Of a stretch of DNA of 64,000 bases, positions 51,775-60,781 are shown piece by piece. A program made the translations under genes and the position numbers. The notes below the pieces were generated by a model. It saw only the letters and a program-made list of their open reading frames with translations, ran no database searches and had not been told where the DNA came from. The stretch's first letter is position 1, and the number at the start of each line of letters is the position of its first letter. The DNA is from Candidatus Dormiibacterota bacterium (GTDB taxonomy: Bacteria; Chloroflexota; Dormibacteria; Dormibacterales; Dormibacteraceae), in contig JAMXLM010000018.1 in assembly GCA_024280995.1 (NCBI GenBank), positions 62,001-126,000 on the forward strand, given 5' to 3'.

Positions 51775-52764
51775 ATGTCTCGCAGGGCGCTTGTACCGGC
51801 GAGCCTGACGCACGGTCCGTTCACGGTCGCCGACGCCAGGAAGGCAGGCCTCGATTCCTGGCATCTCAAAGGTTCGAGTTGGCGTCGTGTCGGTGTGGCG
51901 ACCTATGTCTGGTGCGGCCTTCGAGAAGATCCCATGCAGCACCTTATCGCCGCGCGCCTGCGACTCCCGGCCGGCGCCGCGTTCTCCGGTCTCACCGCTG
52001 CGTGGCTCCATGGACTCGACGTCAGGCCATGCGATCCCATCGAAGCCACCGTGCCGATCGCAGCGAGAGTGTCTGCTCGCTCCGGCATCGCCCTACGTCG
52101 CTCAACAATTGAGCCGGCGGATGTTGTCGTGGTGCGCGGACTTCCGGCGACGACGCCCATCCGCACGATTTCCGAGCTGTGTTGCCGGTTAGACGTCACC
52201 GAGGCTGTGGTCATTGCCGACGCTGCCCTGCATCAGCGCCTTGTTCAACTCGAACCGCTCTCGAATTGGGTGGAATCCCACGCCGGCCATCGAGGCATTC
52301 GCAAGTTAAGGCGCGTGCTTGGCCTCGTGGAGCCCGGCGCGGAATCGCCAATGGAGTCTCGACTACGAATGTTGTTGTTGCTTGCCGGCCTCCCACGGCC
52401 TCGAGTCCAGGTCTCGATCCATGACGGCGCGGGCCGATTCGCCGGCCGTCCCGATCTCTACTACGAGCGGCAACGGCTGGGTCTCGAATACGACGGAGGC
52501 CACCATCGATCCGCTTTGACCGAGGACAATCGCCGCCAGAACAGGCTGCTTGACGCGGGTGTCCGTCTGCTGCGTTTCACAGCGGCGGACGTGCTTGGTA
52601 ATCCGGGGTCGGTCGTCATGCGGGTTCGGGCCCAACTGACTGATGCGCCCCATTTCGCCCGACCGCCGGCAATGGGGCGATTGGCGTCAGATCAAAACGC
52701 CCGACCGCCGGCAATGGGGCGATTAGCGTCAGATCAAAACGCCCGAATGCCGGCAGTCGGATGA
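51775..52764 (+). CDS. DUF559-type protein with AbiEi-like N-terminus and repeat tail
   Basis: The 329-residue protein has a winged-helix-like N-terminus (FTVADARKAGLDSWHLKGSSWRRVGVATYVW), as in AbiEi-type and related proteins. The C-terminal endonuclease-like DUF559 part contains RFAGRPDLYYERQRLGLEYDGGHHR and VRLLRFTAADVL (Asp-Glu residues of the PD-(D/E)XK fold). A nuclease activity is inferred. The last 35 residues are an in-frame 14-residue repeat (ARPPAMGRLASDQN) written by a 42-base tandem repeat, so the natural end may be near APHF. Confidence 0.75.
   Translation: MSRRALVPASLTHGPFTVADARKAGLDSWHLKGSSWRRVGVATYVWCGLREDPMQHLIAARLRLPAGAAFSGLTAAWLHGLDVRPCDPIEATVPIAARVSARSGIALRRSTIEPADVVVVRGLPATTPIRTISELCCRLDVTEAVVIADAALHQRLVQLEPLSNWVESHAGHRGIRKLRRVLGLVEPGAESPMESRLRMLLLLAGLPRPRVQVSIHDGAGRFAGRPDLYYERQRLGLEYDGGHHRSALTEDNRRQNRLLDAGVRLLRFTAADVLGNPGSVVMRVRAQLTDAPHFARPPAMGRLASDQNARPPAMGRLASDQNARMPAVG
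52656..52760 (+). repeat. 42-base tandem repeat at the 3' end of the DUF559 gene
   Basis: Unit 1 (52656-52697) and unit 2 (52698-52739) differ at one base; a partial third copy runs to 52760. Each begins CGCCCGACCGCCGGCAATGG and contains GCGTCAGATCAAAA. Since 42 is a multiple of three, the frame is kept. Confidence 0.85.
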
Positions 52765-52765
52765 A

Positions 52766-53896
52766 TTAACCGCGCTTGGCCGGCTCTGACCTCTTCGCGA
52801 ACGCCACCGTCTCGCCGGCCAGCAGCTCGACCACCTTGTGCACGTCCCCGGTCTCGCGGAAGACGCGGAGCTGCCGGTCGGCGCTTGTGCCCTCCTCCAG
52901 GATAGTGTGCACGTACTCGACCGCCTTGCGCGAGCCGAGGTCGTCGACCACGTCGTCGACGAAGTCGACCAGCTCCAGCGCCAGGTCCCGCATCGGGACC
53001 TCGGCCTGCTTGCCGAAGTCGATCAGATTGCCGTCGATGCCGTAGCGGATCGCCCGCCACTTGTTCTCGGCGATCAGCGCAGGCATGTATTTGCGGAAAC
53101 CGAGGTTGCGCGCCCGAAGCTTCAGCAGCTTGGCGCAGATGGCCTGCATCAGCGCGGCGAGGCAGATCGTCTCCTCCAGGCGCGTGGTCATGTCGCACAC
53201 CCGGAACTCGAGCGTCGGGAACTGCGGGTGCGCCCGCATGTCCCACCAGATCTTCTTTCCGTTGTCTATCGACCCGGTCTTGACCAGCAGCTCCACGTAG
53301 TTCTCGTATTCGTCGTACGAGGTGAGTTCGGGCGGGATGCCGGTGCGCGGGAAGTTGGACCAGATCACGCTCCGGTACGACTTCAAGCCCGTGTTGCGGC
53401 CCATCCAGAACGGGCTCGACGTGCTCAACGCGAGCAGGTGGGGCAGAAAGTAGCGCGCCTCGTTGAGGACTCCGATCCGAAGCTCGGAATCGGGGATGGC
53501 GACATGCACGTGCAGCCCGAAGATCACCAGCGCGCGGACGACGTCCTGCAGCTCCTCTTCGAGCATCTTGTAGCGGTCGTAGTCGGTGATCTTCTGGTCG
53601 CTCCAGCGCGACGTCGGATGGGTGCCCGCGCACGCCAGGCGAAGGCCCTCGGGCTCGAGCAGGTCGGAGAGCGTCTGCCGCATCTCGCCCAGCTGGTCGC
53701 GCGCCTCGTCGACGTCGGCGCAGATCGTCGTGCCGACCTCGACCACGGACTGCATCATCTCCCGCTTCACGCGCTCGCCCAGCTTCGGCGCGGCGGCGCG
53801 CAGGAGCGTGTCGATGTGCGAGTGGAGCTCCCCAGTCTCGTCGATGATCTGGTACTCCTCCTCGACTCCGATCGTCAGCAGGCCATCCGTTTTCAT
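52766..53896 (-). CDS. GCS2-family carboxylate-amine ligase (YbdK-like)
   Basis: The 376-residue protein starts [19 protein letters not shown], the signature of the glutamate-cysteine ligase 2 fold, with CAGTHPTSRWSDQKITDYDRYK, GLHVHVAIPD and FRVCDM further on. The family joins a carboxylate to an amine using ATP, as glutamine synthetase and gamma-glutamylcysteine synthetase do. The ATG overlaps the stop of the cp-ATP-grasp gene (ATGA). It is the last gene of a four-gene unit with two ATP-grasp enzymes and an esterase. Confidence 0.88.
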   Translation of the reverse strand: MKTDGLLTIGVEEEYQIIDETGELHSHIDTLLRAAAPKLGERVKREMMQSVVEVGTTICADVDEARDQLGEMRQTLSDLLEPEGLRLACAGTHPTSRWSDQKITDYDRYKMLEEELQDVVRALVIFGLHVHVAIPDSELRIGVLNEARYFLPHLLALSTSSPFWMGRNTGLKSYRSVIWSNFPRTGIPPELTSYDEYENYVELLVKTGSIDNGKKIWWDMRAHPQFPTLEFRVCDMTTRLEETICLAALMQAICAKLLKLRARNLGFRKYMPALIAENKWRAIRYGIDGNLIDFGKQAEVPMRDLALELVDFVDDVVDDLGSRKAVEYVHTILEEGTSADRQLRVFRETGDVHKVVELLAGETVAFAKRSEPAKRG

Positions 53897-55197
53897 GCCA
53901 TTCCCTCGACCACGAATGTTGGCACGACGCTGCCCGCTCCGGCCGTGACATTGAGCAGCGCGGCCGCCGAGACGCGGGTCATGAATCCGCCGGCACGGCC
54001 ATCGAAGAGGTAGGGGTCGAGGTCGACCGCCAGGTCGATGTAGTGCAGCCCGTCCAGCACCACCGGGAACGGGACACGCGGGATCTCGACCGCCTCCTGG
54101 ACGACGTAGCTCTGGGTGACCGCGACCTTGATCGCCGCCTCCCACTCGGATTGCCCGACCGTCCATCCGAGGACGACACCCTTGCCGCCGTACTCGTCGT
54201 TCGGCTTGAGGACAAGCGAGTCACGCCGCCTGGCGATCTCCTCGGCCAGCTCGGGACGCACACGCCGGGTCCAGGGAATGTGGCGGCGGATGGCCGCGCG
54301 CTGGGCCGGCGTGTAGAGGTGGGCGTAGCGGTCGTCGGACAGGAGGGCAAGGCTCATCTTCTTGTGCAGGAGCTTGGCCCGGAAGCTGTTGACCACGCAT
54401 GCGGCCCCCGCGAGGTAGGCGTCGCGCAGGGCGCGGGTCTCGTCGCCCCGGTGCAGCAGCTCGCTCGTCAGCACTCGCCGGTAGACGAGGTTGACGTGCT
54501 TGCCCTGGGCGTAGAGCTTGCCCGATCGGAACTCGAGGGCACGCGGATCGCAGATCTCGGTCTGGACTCCGGCAGCTTCAAAGAACGTCTTGAACATCTC
54601 GAACTCGGGCGCGGTCGGCAGGCCCTCCCAGTCGACGATCGCCATCGACGGCTTCGCGCCCCGGTCCCACTGGGTGAAGGCGTGCAGCATCGCGCGGAGC
54701 TGGCTGCGCCGCGTCTGCAGAAATCGGCCGCGGTACTTCTTGCGGAAAGCCTTCATCGCCGGGAGGCCGGCGAAGATCGCCGCGAGGTTGTCGCTGTAGG
54801 CCATGCCCGCGGGCGACTCCGCGTTGTACTCGACGAAGCGCACCTCGTCGGCGAAGAAGCTGTCCAGCCGCGCGGACGGCGAGGAAGAGCGGAAGCCAGG
54901 GTCGGCCATCGCGAGGCGCTCCTCCTCGGGCTCGAGCCCAAGCTCGGCGCGAAGGTCCTCGTCCTTGAGCACCGCCCGCTCGAGCGCCGTGACTGCGCTG
55001 TAGATGCCTTCGGCAGCCTTCTTGGCCTGGTCGTAGCGCCGCCGGGTCAGCAGCTGCGGTCGCACGCACACGCACAACGGTCGCTCGCCGAACGTCAGCC
55101 GGCGCGCGCGCTGGCCGGCGGCGAGCATCTCCGCGCTTGTCGCCGCCAGCTCCTCATCCTCGAGAAGCGCGTGGTATCCGGCGACGGGGTCCTTCAC
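53893..55197 (-). CDS. Circularly permuted ATP-grasp-like ligase
   Basis: The 434-residue protein starts at GTG 55197, overlapping the stop of the previous gene (GTGA). [18 protein letters not shown] and [17 protein letters not shown] are nucleotide and metal-binding parts in the order of circularly permuted ATP-grasp enzymes, which resemble glutathionylspermidine synthetase. It probably forms an amide bond. The substrate is unknown, but its tight coupling to a GCS2 ligase and a second ATP-grasp suggests sequential steps on one product. Confidence 0.8.
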   Translation of the reverse strand: MKDPVAGYHALLEDEELAATSAEMLAAGQRARRLTFGERPLCVCVRPQLLTRRRYDQAKKAAEGIYSAVTALERAVLKDEDLRAELGLEPEEERLAMADPGFRSSSPSARLDSFFADEVRFVEYNAESPAGMAYSDNLAAIFAGLPAMKAFRKKYRGRFLQTRRSQLRAMLHAFTQWDRGAKPSMAIVDWEGLPTAPEFEMFKTFFEAAGVQTEICDPRALEFRSGKLYAQGKHVNLVYRRVLTSELLHRGDETRALRDAYLAGAACVVNSFRAKLLHKKMSLALLSDDRYAHLYTPAQRAAIRRHIPWTRRVRPELAEEIARRRDSLVLKPNDEYGGKGVVLGWTVGQSEWEAAIKVAVTQSYVVQEAVEIPRVPFPVVLDGLHYIDLAVDLDPYLFDGRAGGFMTRVSAAALLNVTAGAGSVVPTFVVEGMA

Positions 55198-56171
55198 GCC
55201 TGGATCGGATCGGGTGCGGCGGTCTTGTCGACGTGCTTCCACCAGCGGTACTCGTTGCGCCACGGCGGTTTGGTGTCGCCCCGCGCGTAGCTGAGCACGA
55301 GGTCGCACATCTTGTCGAGCACCCAGCCGAAGTTCTCTTCCTTGATCGAGAAGTTGTCGAAATCGGGTGCCGGGTTCAGGAAGTCGATGGCGTACAGCAC
55401 GTCGTCGCGGACCGCGAACTCGACGGTGTCCATGTCATAGCCGAGCGCGTCGACGAGCGTCCGCGCGTCCTTGATCGCCTGGTCGCGCAGCCTGCCGACC
55501 GGCGGGTTGTGGATCTGGTACCGCTCGTGAAAGGGCGCGCGCGGGTTGTAGCGAATGGGCAGGACATGCTCGCGGCCGACGCAGATGCACCTGACGTAGT
55601 CGTCCCAGTCGATGAACTCCTGCAGGATCATCGTCTTCAAGCCGGTCTGGTCATAGGCGGTGATCAGCTCCTCGATCGAGTTGACGATGAACACGTCCTT
55701 CCAGCCGCCTCCGGTGTTCGGCTTGAGCACGGCGGGGAGGCCCGTGTAGCCGGCGATCGCCTCCCAGTCGAGCGGATAGCGGAGGTTGCGCAGCGAGTAC
55801 TGCTGGTCGATGTCGGGGATGTACTGCTTGTTGGGGAGCACGACGGTCCTGGGCACCGCGACGCCGAGCTTGCGCGCCAGCGTGCACTCGAAGAACTTCT
55901 CGTCGGCCTCCCACCAGAAGGGGTCGTTGATCACGGTCGTGCCCTGCAGCGCCGCGCTCTTCAGGTGCGCCCGGTAATACGGCACCTCGTGCGAGATCCG
56001 GTCGACGAGGACGGCGTGGCTCGGCTCTGACAGCTCCGGCGTCCCGCCCAGGACGGCGAGCTCGGCGGTGATGCCGTCGGAGGCGCCGCGGTGGTTGACG
56101 ATGTCGAGGAACGGGCCCGGGAAAGTGTTCTCGCGTCCGATCAAGAGACCGACGATCTTCTTCTGGGCCAT
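55194..56171 (-). CDS. ATP-grasp ligase (RimK/D-Ala-D-Ala-ligase-like)
   Basis: The 325-residue protein follows GGGGAGGGG. LGVAVPRTVVLPNKQY, LPAVLKPNTGGGWKDVFIV (ATP-binding Lys and Gly loop), MILQEFIDWDDYVRCICVG and YAIDFLNPAPDF (metal-binding Asp and Asn) are ATP-grasp core motifs. It would activate a carboxylate as acyl-phosphate and join it to an amine. It is the second gene of the ligase cluster, 23 bases after the esterase gene. Confidence 0.85.
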   Translation of the reverse strand: MAQKKIVGLLIGRENTFPGPFLDIVNHRGASDGITAELAVLGGTPELSEPSHAVLVDRISHEVPYYRAHLKSAALQGTTVINDPFWWEADEKFFECTLARKLGVAVPRTVVLPNKQYIPDIDQQYSLRNLRYPLDWEAIAGYTGLPAVLKPNTGGGWKDVFIVNSIEELITAYDQTGLKTMILQEFIDWDDYVRCICVGREHVLPIRYNPRAPFHERYQIHNPPVGRLRDQAIKDARTLVDALGYDMDTVEFAVRDDVLYAIDFLNPAPDFDNFSIKEENFGWVLDKMCDLVLSYARGDTKPPWRNEYRWWKHVDKTAAPDPIQA

Positions 56172-56194
56172 CGTTCCCCTCCCCTGGTGTCAGC

Positions 56195-56920
56195 TCAGCT
56201 GAGGTACTTCCGCATCATGTCCTTCCAGTAGGGCCAATCGTGCGCCCATCCGGACCAGATATCGAGCCCCACCTGCACTCCCTTGTCCTGCAGGAGCCGG
56301 CCGACCTTCACGGAGTCCTCGACGTTGGCGTCTTGCTCGCCGGTCGCAATCACCTTCGGATTCTGGGCGCGCAGCGGCCCGAGGTAGGACTCATCCGTCA
56401 GTCCCGGCAGGAACTCGACGAGGTTGGTGTAGTAGACGCTGTCGTCGTGGTAGCCGTCGAGCCAGCGCGAAGTGTCATAGGCGCCGCTAAGGCCGATGAA
56501 GCCGCCAACCCGAGTCGGGTGCCGGACGGCGAGCAGCACAGCGTGCAGGGCGCCGAAGGAGGCGCCGCATGCCACGGGCACGCCCCCGGGCATGCGCGGC
56601 AGAACCTCGTTGAGGAGGTACGCCTCGTACTGAAGATGCCGCTTGACACGGTCGGCGGGGTGCTTTTCCTTCGCGTACCAGGACTCGCCGTCGACGCTGT
56701 CCACGCAGACGAGCTGAACCCGACCGGCATCGATGAAGTCGGCGAGAGCGCCGACCAGGCCGAAGTCCTCCCACTGGTAGAAGCGGCCCTGCGAGGTCGG
56801 GAATACGAGAAGCGGCCTGCCCGAGTGGCCGAAATGAAGCAGCTCCATGTCGCGACCGAGGCTTGGGCTGTATTCCTTGATGTAGTCGCGCTGCATCTCA
56901 GTCGGGCTGCTGGTGGTCAT
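56195..56920 (-). CDS. Esterase-family alpha/beta hydrolase
   Basis: About 241 residues from ATG 56920 (starts at 56941 and 56896 are also possible). RPLLVFPTSQGRFYQWEDFG, VACGASFGALHAVLLAVRHP (nucleophile Ser in GASFG), ATGEQDANVED (acid) and WAHDWPYWKDM (His) fit the putative esterase family. It is the first gene of the ligase cluster and may release or trim the product. Divergent from the small HExxH membrane protein gene. Confidence 0.82.
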   Translation of the reverse strand: MTTSSPTEMQRDYIKEYSPSLGRDMELLHFGHSGRPLLVFPTSQGRFYQWEDFGLVGALADFIDAGRVQLVCVDSVDGESWYAKEKHPADRVKRHLQYEAYLLNEVLPRMPGGVPVACGASFGALHAVLLAVRHPTRVGGFIGLSGAYDTSRWLDGYHDDSVYYTNLVEFLPGLTDESYLGPLRAQNPKVIATGEQDANVEDSVKVGRLLQDKGVQVGLDIWSGWAHDWPYWKDMMRKYLS

Positions 56921-57036
56921 GGTGATGGTGAACCATCGCATGTTCCAGGCCCCGCTCGCTTCGCATCCGCGGGCGGAGCGACTCTCCGTTACCAACTAGC
57001 GCTCGGCCCATCCGAGGCTTTATACATTCCCCCGCA

Positions 57037-57528
57037 ATGTGGTGGAGGGTGCTGGTGGTCTCCTTGCTGGTCTTCGCCGCGGCGTTCGGCGCCCACGAGG
57101 TCATGCATCTGCTGCTCATCTACGCGGTCGGAAGCTCGGGATCGATCATCGTCCGGCCCTGGCAGATGGGCTTCCTGCCGTTCTCGATCTACGCGCTGCA
57201 CGCCCAGCCTGCCCAGCAGCTCGACGTGGTGCGGCAGTCGATAGTCAACTTCTTCGGCCCCTTCCTCGCCGCCGTGCCCCTGTACGCCTTGATCTGGTAC
57301 GTCCGCGAGCCGATTCCACTCGCGGCGCTGGTCGCGAACGCGGTGATCCTGGTCTTCTACGCCGTGATCGAGCTCGGCGACCTGCTGCTGGAGCAGGTGT
57401 GGAACACCGACGTTTCCCTGCTGACCACGCCAGAGTTCAACTACGGCGTGCCCGTGCTCGTGATCGTCTTCACGGTCCTGGGCGCGATGCTCTGGGACCG
57501 GCTACGGGGAACGCGGATCCCCGATTGA
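57037..57528 (+). CDS. Small membrane protein with HEVMH motif (possible M50-like metalloprotease)
   Basis: The 163-residue protein has about four membrane segments. The first contains FGAHEVMHLLLI, an HExxH zinc-binding motif inside the membrane as in site-2 proteases. The second M50 motif (NxxPxxxxDG) is not seen; the acidic AVIELGDLLLEQVWN lies in the third segment. Peptidase activity is therefore only a possibility. No ribosome site precedes the ATG. Confidence 0.6.
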   Translation: MWWRVLVVSLLVFAAAFGAHEVMHLLLIYAVGSSGSIIVRPWQMGFLPFSIYALHAQPAQQLDVVRQSIVNFFGPFLAAVPLYALIWYVREPIPLAALVANAVILVFYAVIELGDLLLEQVWNTDVSLLTTPEFNYGVPVLVIVFTVLGAMLWDRLRGTRIPD

Positions 57529-58539
57529 CGTGCACGTCGCGACCGGGTGCAGTCCCGGCGCGACGCCCCCGCCGCAGGCCCAGGCGCGGCCGTTGAACAT
57601 CGCGAGCTCGAAACCGTGGCGGGGCACGAGCATCGTGCCGGCGCCCACCCAGTTCTCACCGACCAGGTAGACGAACTGGTTCACGATCCTGGTCTCGCTG
57701 GCGTCCTGGCCGCCAAGCACGATCGCGGTGCCGTCGTTGAAGGCGATCGAGCCGCCGCCGCTGGTCGGCACCGGCAGGTCGGCGAGCTGACGCTTCCATT
57801 CCAGGACGTTGACCTCGAGACAGTCGACGCGCCCCGTGGTGGGGCTGCGGCCGCCGGCCACGCAGGCGACGCCGCCGCCGTCGAAGCCGGCGACGTGGTT
57901 GCGGGGGACAGGCAGCGAGGCAAGCACGGTCCAGGAGTTGGAGGCGGGGTCGTAGGACTCGGCTGGGCCGACGTTCCCGCGCGCGGTGTTGCCGCCGATC
58001 GCGTAGAGCTTGCCCCCCGCGGCGATCAGCGCATGGCCGCCGCGCGCGTAATGCATCGGGGCCAGCTGGGTCCAGCTGCTGCCGTCAAGTCGGTAGAGAC
58101 GCGCGCTGTCGGCGCCGAAGCTGTGCCCGCCCGCGATGTAAACCTGGTCGTTGAGCGTCGTCGCCGACGCGTGGTCGAGGCCCAGAGGAAGCCGCGTCCC
58201 ACTCGTCCAGGACGTGCCGTCGAAGACGTACACCGTGCTGAGGCTCGCCCCGGCGGCGTTGAAGCCGCCCATGATGTAGAGCTTTCCGCCCGCGGCGGCG
58301 GCGGCCGTCTCCTCGACCGGCGCAGGAAGGCTCGTCTCGGACTGCTGCAGCGGCAGCGGTGTCGGGCTCGGCGAGGGTGAGGGGCTGGGCGATGCGAGCG
58401 ACGGGCTTGGCGACGGCATAGACGCCGCGCCGCCACCCCCGCAGGCGGCCACGGCGAGAACGAGCGAGGCCAGTAGAGCCAGGAGAAGGTTCAGAGGCTC
58501 GCCAGGACCTCGCGCGTCTCCTCGACCCCCGCGCGCCAA
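57502..58539 (-). CDS. Kelch-repeat lipoprotein
   Basis: The 345-residue protein has a lipoprotein signal (LLLALLASLVLAVAACGG, Cys as lipidation site), a Ser/Pro spacer (PSPSPSLASPSPSPSPSP) and five to six kelch units of the form LYxIGGxxxx...YDPASNSWTxLxxLP, giving a beta-propeller on the cell surface. The start is uncertain: TTG 58539 is used here. The reading overlaps the stop of the creatininase gene, so the two are coupled. It overlaps the convergent gene at 57037 by 27 bases. Confidence 0.75.
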   Translation of the reverse strand: MARGGRGDARGPGEPLNLLLALLASLVLAVAACGGGGAASMPSPSPSLASPSPSPSPSPTPLPLQQSETSLPAPVEETAAAAAGGKLYIMGGFNAAGASLSTVYVFDGTSWTSGTRLPLGLDHASATTLNDQVYIAGGHSFGADSARLYRLDGSSWTQLAPMHYARGGHALIAAGGKLYAIGGNTARGNVGPAESYDPASNSWTVLASLPVPRNHVAGFDGGGVACVAGGRSPTTGRVDCLEVNVLEWKRQLADLPVPTSGGGSIAFNDGTAIVLGGQDASETRIVNQFVYLVGENWVGAGTMLVPRHGFELAMFNGRAWACGGGVAPGLHPVATCTSIGDPRSP

Positions 58540-59159
58540 ACGCGCATCGCGTCCTCGTCAGGGCGCTGGTAGTCGCCTCCGAACGAACCGTCGCCGATCT
58601 GTTCGCGCACCTCCCGCGGATCGGTCGCGGTGCGCCGCGCCGGTGGCTTGTGGCCCTGCGGCATGGCGACGTCGCGCAGCCGGTTCCACGGATAGTTCTC
58701 CATCCAGGACGCATGCGATGCATCGGGGTCGATGCCGCGCACGACGGCCATCGTCTTCGGGCCCTCCCACCAGTGATGGACTTTCACCGTCGGTCCGGCA
58801 AGCGTGTCGACGGGCTTGTTGCCGCCGTGGCCGTTGACGATCAAGAAACGCCTGAACCCCTGGCCGCGCAGCGATTCGAGGATCTCGCCCACGAATGCGA
58901 CATATGTCTCCTCGCGCACGCTCGGGCTCCCGGGGAAGGCGCCGAAGTATGGCGTCAAGCCGTAGGCAAGCACCGGCAGAACCGGCACGCCCAGCGGCTC
59001 GGCCGCGTCGACCGCCACCTTCTCGGCGAGGATCGCGTCGGTGGCGAGCGAAAGATAGGCGTGCTGCTCGGTCGATCCGAGCGGCAGGATGATGCGGTCG
59101 TCGCCCTCCAGGTAGTGCTCGAGCTGCATCCAGTTGAGGTCGGCGATCCTCACCGTCAA
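58491..59159 (-). CDS. Creatininase-family amidohydrolase
   Basis: The 222-residue protein (TTG 59159; GTG 59153 possible) has the family motifs ILPLGSTEQHAYLSLATDAILAE, REETYVAFVGEIL, FLIVNGHGGN and HASWMEN, which hold the metal-binding Glu, His and Asp. Members include creatinine amidohydrolase, the mycofactocin peptidase MftE and enzymes of flavin or deazaflavin pathways. The exact substrate is open. Confidence 0.85.
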   Translation of the reverse strand: MTVRIADLNWMQLEHYLEGDDRIILPLGSTEQHAYLSLATDAILAEKVAVDAAEPLGVPVLPVLAYGLTPYFGAFPGSPSVREETYVAFVGEILESLRGQGFRRFLIVNGHGGNKPVDTLAGPTVKVHHWWEGPKTMAVVRGIDPDASHASWMENYPWNRLRDVAMPQGHKPPARRTATDPREVREQIGDGSFGGDYQRPDEDAMRVWRAGVEETREVLASL

Positions 59160-59278
59160 GAGTTTGCGACTTGTCCGCCGGCGAGGTCTCGGCGAACCGG
59201 AAATTTGGCTTTCCCCCTTCAGCCGCTTAAGATTTCGGCTTCGCCGCGTCGGTCTATGGGTTCGTGGAGGTAGTGCCC

Positions 59279-60751
59279 GTGAAGGTTTCCCGCATCGGAA
59301 TCGCTTTCGTGATCGCCGCGATCACGGTCCTGGCGTTCGCCACATCTCCGTCGGCCGGTTCGACAGAATCCCCCTTCCAGTTCGCGTCGTGGTGGCAGAA
59401 GGCGCAGCACCTCATCAACGCCACGTCGCTGCCGCCGTGCGGCACGTCGAGCGGCAACTTCTCGGACGGGACGAACGTGGACATGAGCAACGAGGCGACG
59501 CCGCAGAGCGAGACCTCGATCGCCATCAATCCGTCGAACACGAGCCAGATCGTCGGCGGATCGAATGAGATCTTCTGCCTGCCCATGCGCGGCTACTTCT
59601 CGAGCCAGGGCGGCAAGAGCGGTTCGTGGGGCGCGGTCGACCTTCCGCTTCCTGGCCCCCAGAGTCCCAACGGGATGCTGTTCGGCTCCGACCCGACCGT
59701 CGCGTGGGACACGCTGGGCAACGTCTATTACGGCTACATCATCGTTTTCTGGAACCCCCAGTTCCACAACGTCACCGGCAGCGAGATGGCCGTCGCCCGG
59801 TCGAGCAACGGGGGCCAGACCTGGACGGCGACCTTCTTCAACCCCAACGCCGGCAACGGCAAGTTCAACGACAAGCCGATGATCACAGTCGACACCAATC
59901 CGGCCAGCCCGCACTTCAACACGGTCTACGCCGCCTGGGACAACGCGAGCCAGAGGAACGGCAAGTCGTCGGCGAACGACGACATCCTGGTCAGCTCGTC
60001 GACCGACCACGGCGTTACCTTCTCGAGCCCGGTCCAGGCGAGCCGGATCAGCGGCCCTTCGGGCGTGATCGGCGCCGACCCCTTCGTCGCGCACGACGGG
60101 ACCCTGTTCGTCGCGTGGCAGGACGGCCAGAACCCGGCGATTCGCGTTTCGTCCTCAACCGACGGCGGCCAGACCTTCGGCGCCGCCCACCTCATCGCCA
60201 GCACGCTGGCGGACTTCGAGGTCCTTCCTCCCGCGCAGGCTTCGCGCGGCGCGCTGATCTACCCGGCGTGCGCCGCGGCGCCGGCCGGCACCAGGCTCTA
60301 CTGCTCGTGGTCCGACGCCACCGCCTCCGACGGCATGCGCGTTTTCGTCTCTCACTCCGACGACGGCGGCGCGACATGGAGCACAGCGGCGCGGGTCAGC
60401 AACCCGAGCGGCGTCAGCGACCAGTTCAACCAGTGGCTCACGGTGGACCGGTCGAACGGCCATGTGGTGCTCAGCTGGAACGACTCGCGCAACGACTCGA
60501 CGCGCAAGTCGACGGACATCTTCTTCGCCGAGTCGACGGATGGCGGGGCCACCTTCGCCACCAGGCAGGTGACCACTTCGCCTACCGACGAGACGGTCAC
60601 CGGCGCGGACCTCGGCAACCAGTACGGCGACTATGAGGGCATCTCCGCCCTCAACGGAGTAGCGCACCCGATCTGGACCGACCGGCGGGCGAGCATCGCC
60701 GCGGTCACCGGCCTGGACGAGGAGATCTTCACCGCCACCATTTCCGAATAG
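59279..60751 (+). CDS. Secreted sialidase-fold protein with Asp-box repeats
   Basis: The 490-residue protein starts at GTG 59279 behind GGAGGT, with a signal peptide (VKVSRIGIAFVIAAITVLAF, cleavage likely after SPSAG). At least five Asp-boxes are seen: SSNGGQTWT, STDHGVTFS, STDGGQTFG, SDDGGATWS, STDGGATFA. These make a six-bladed propeller as in exo-sialidases. The arginine triad of sialidases is not evident, so the activity is unproven; other members bind or hydrolyse glycans. Confidence 0.82.
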   Translation: MKVSRIGIAFVIAAITVLAFATSPSAGSTESPFQFASWWQKAQHLINATSLPPCGTSSGNFSDGTNVDMSNEATPQSETSIAINPSNTSQIVGGSNEIFCLPMRGYFSSQGGKSGSWGAVDLPLPGPQSPNGMLFGSDPTVAWDTLGNVYYGYIIVFWNPQFHNVTGSEMAVARSSNGGQTWTATFFNPNAGNGKFNDKPMITVDTNPASPHFNTVYAAWDNASQRNGKSSANDDILVSSSTDHGVTFSSPVQASRISGPSGVIGADPFVAHDGTLFVAWQDGQNPAIRVSSSTDGGQTFGAAHLIASTLADFEVLPPAQASRGALIYPACAAAPAGTRLYCSWSDATASDGMRVFVSHSDDGGATWSTAARVSNPSGVSDQFNQWLTVDRSNGHVVLSWNDSRNDSTRKSTDIFFAESTDGGATFATRQVTTSPTDETVTGADLGNQYGDYEGISALNGVAHPIWTDRRASIAAVTGLDEEIFTATISE

Positions 60752-60781
60752 CTCGATGAGCGCCGTCGCATAATCGCCTCG

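Noticed and set aside
52656-52760. CRISPR array
   Set aside because: The units are contiguous 42-base tandem copies with no unique spacers.
51775-52764. Type IV toxin-antitoxin pair (AbiEi with AbiEii)
   Set aside because: Only the AbiEi-like N-terminus is seen; no AbiEii nucleotidyltransferase toxin gene is adjacent, and the C-terminal part is DUF559-like.
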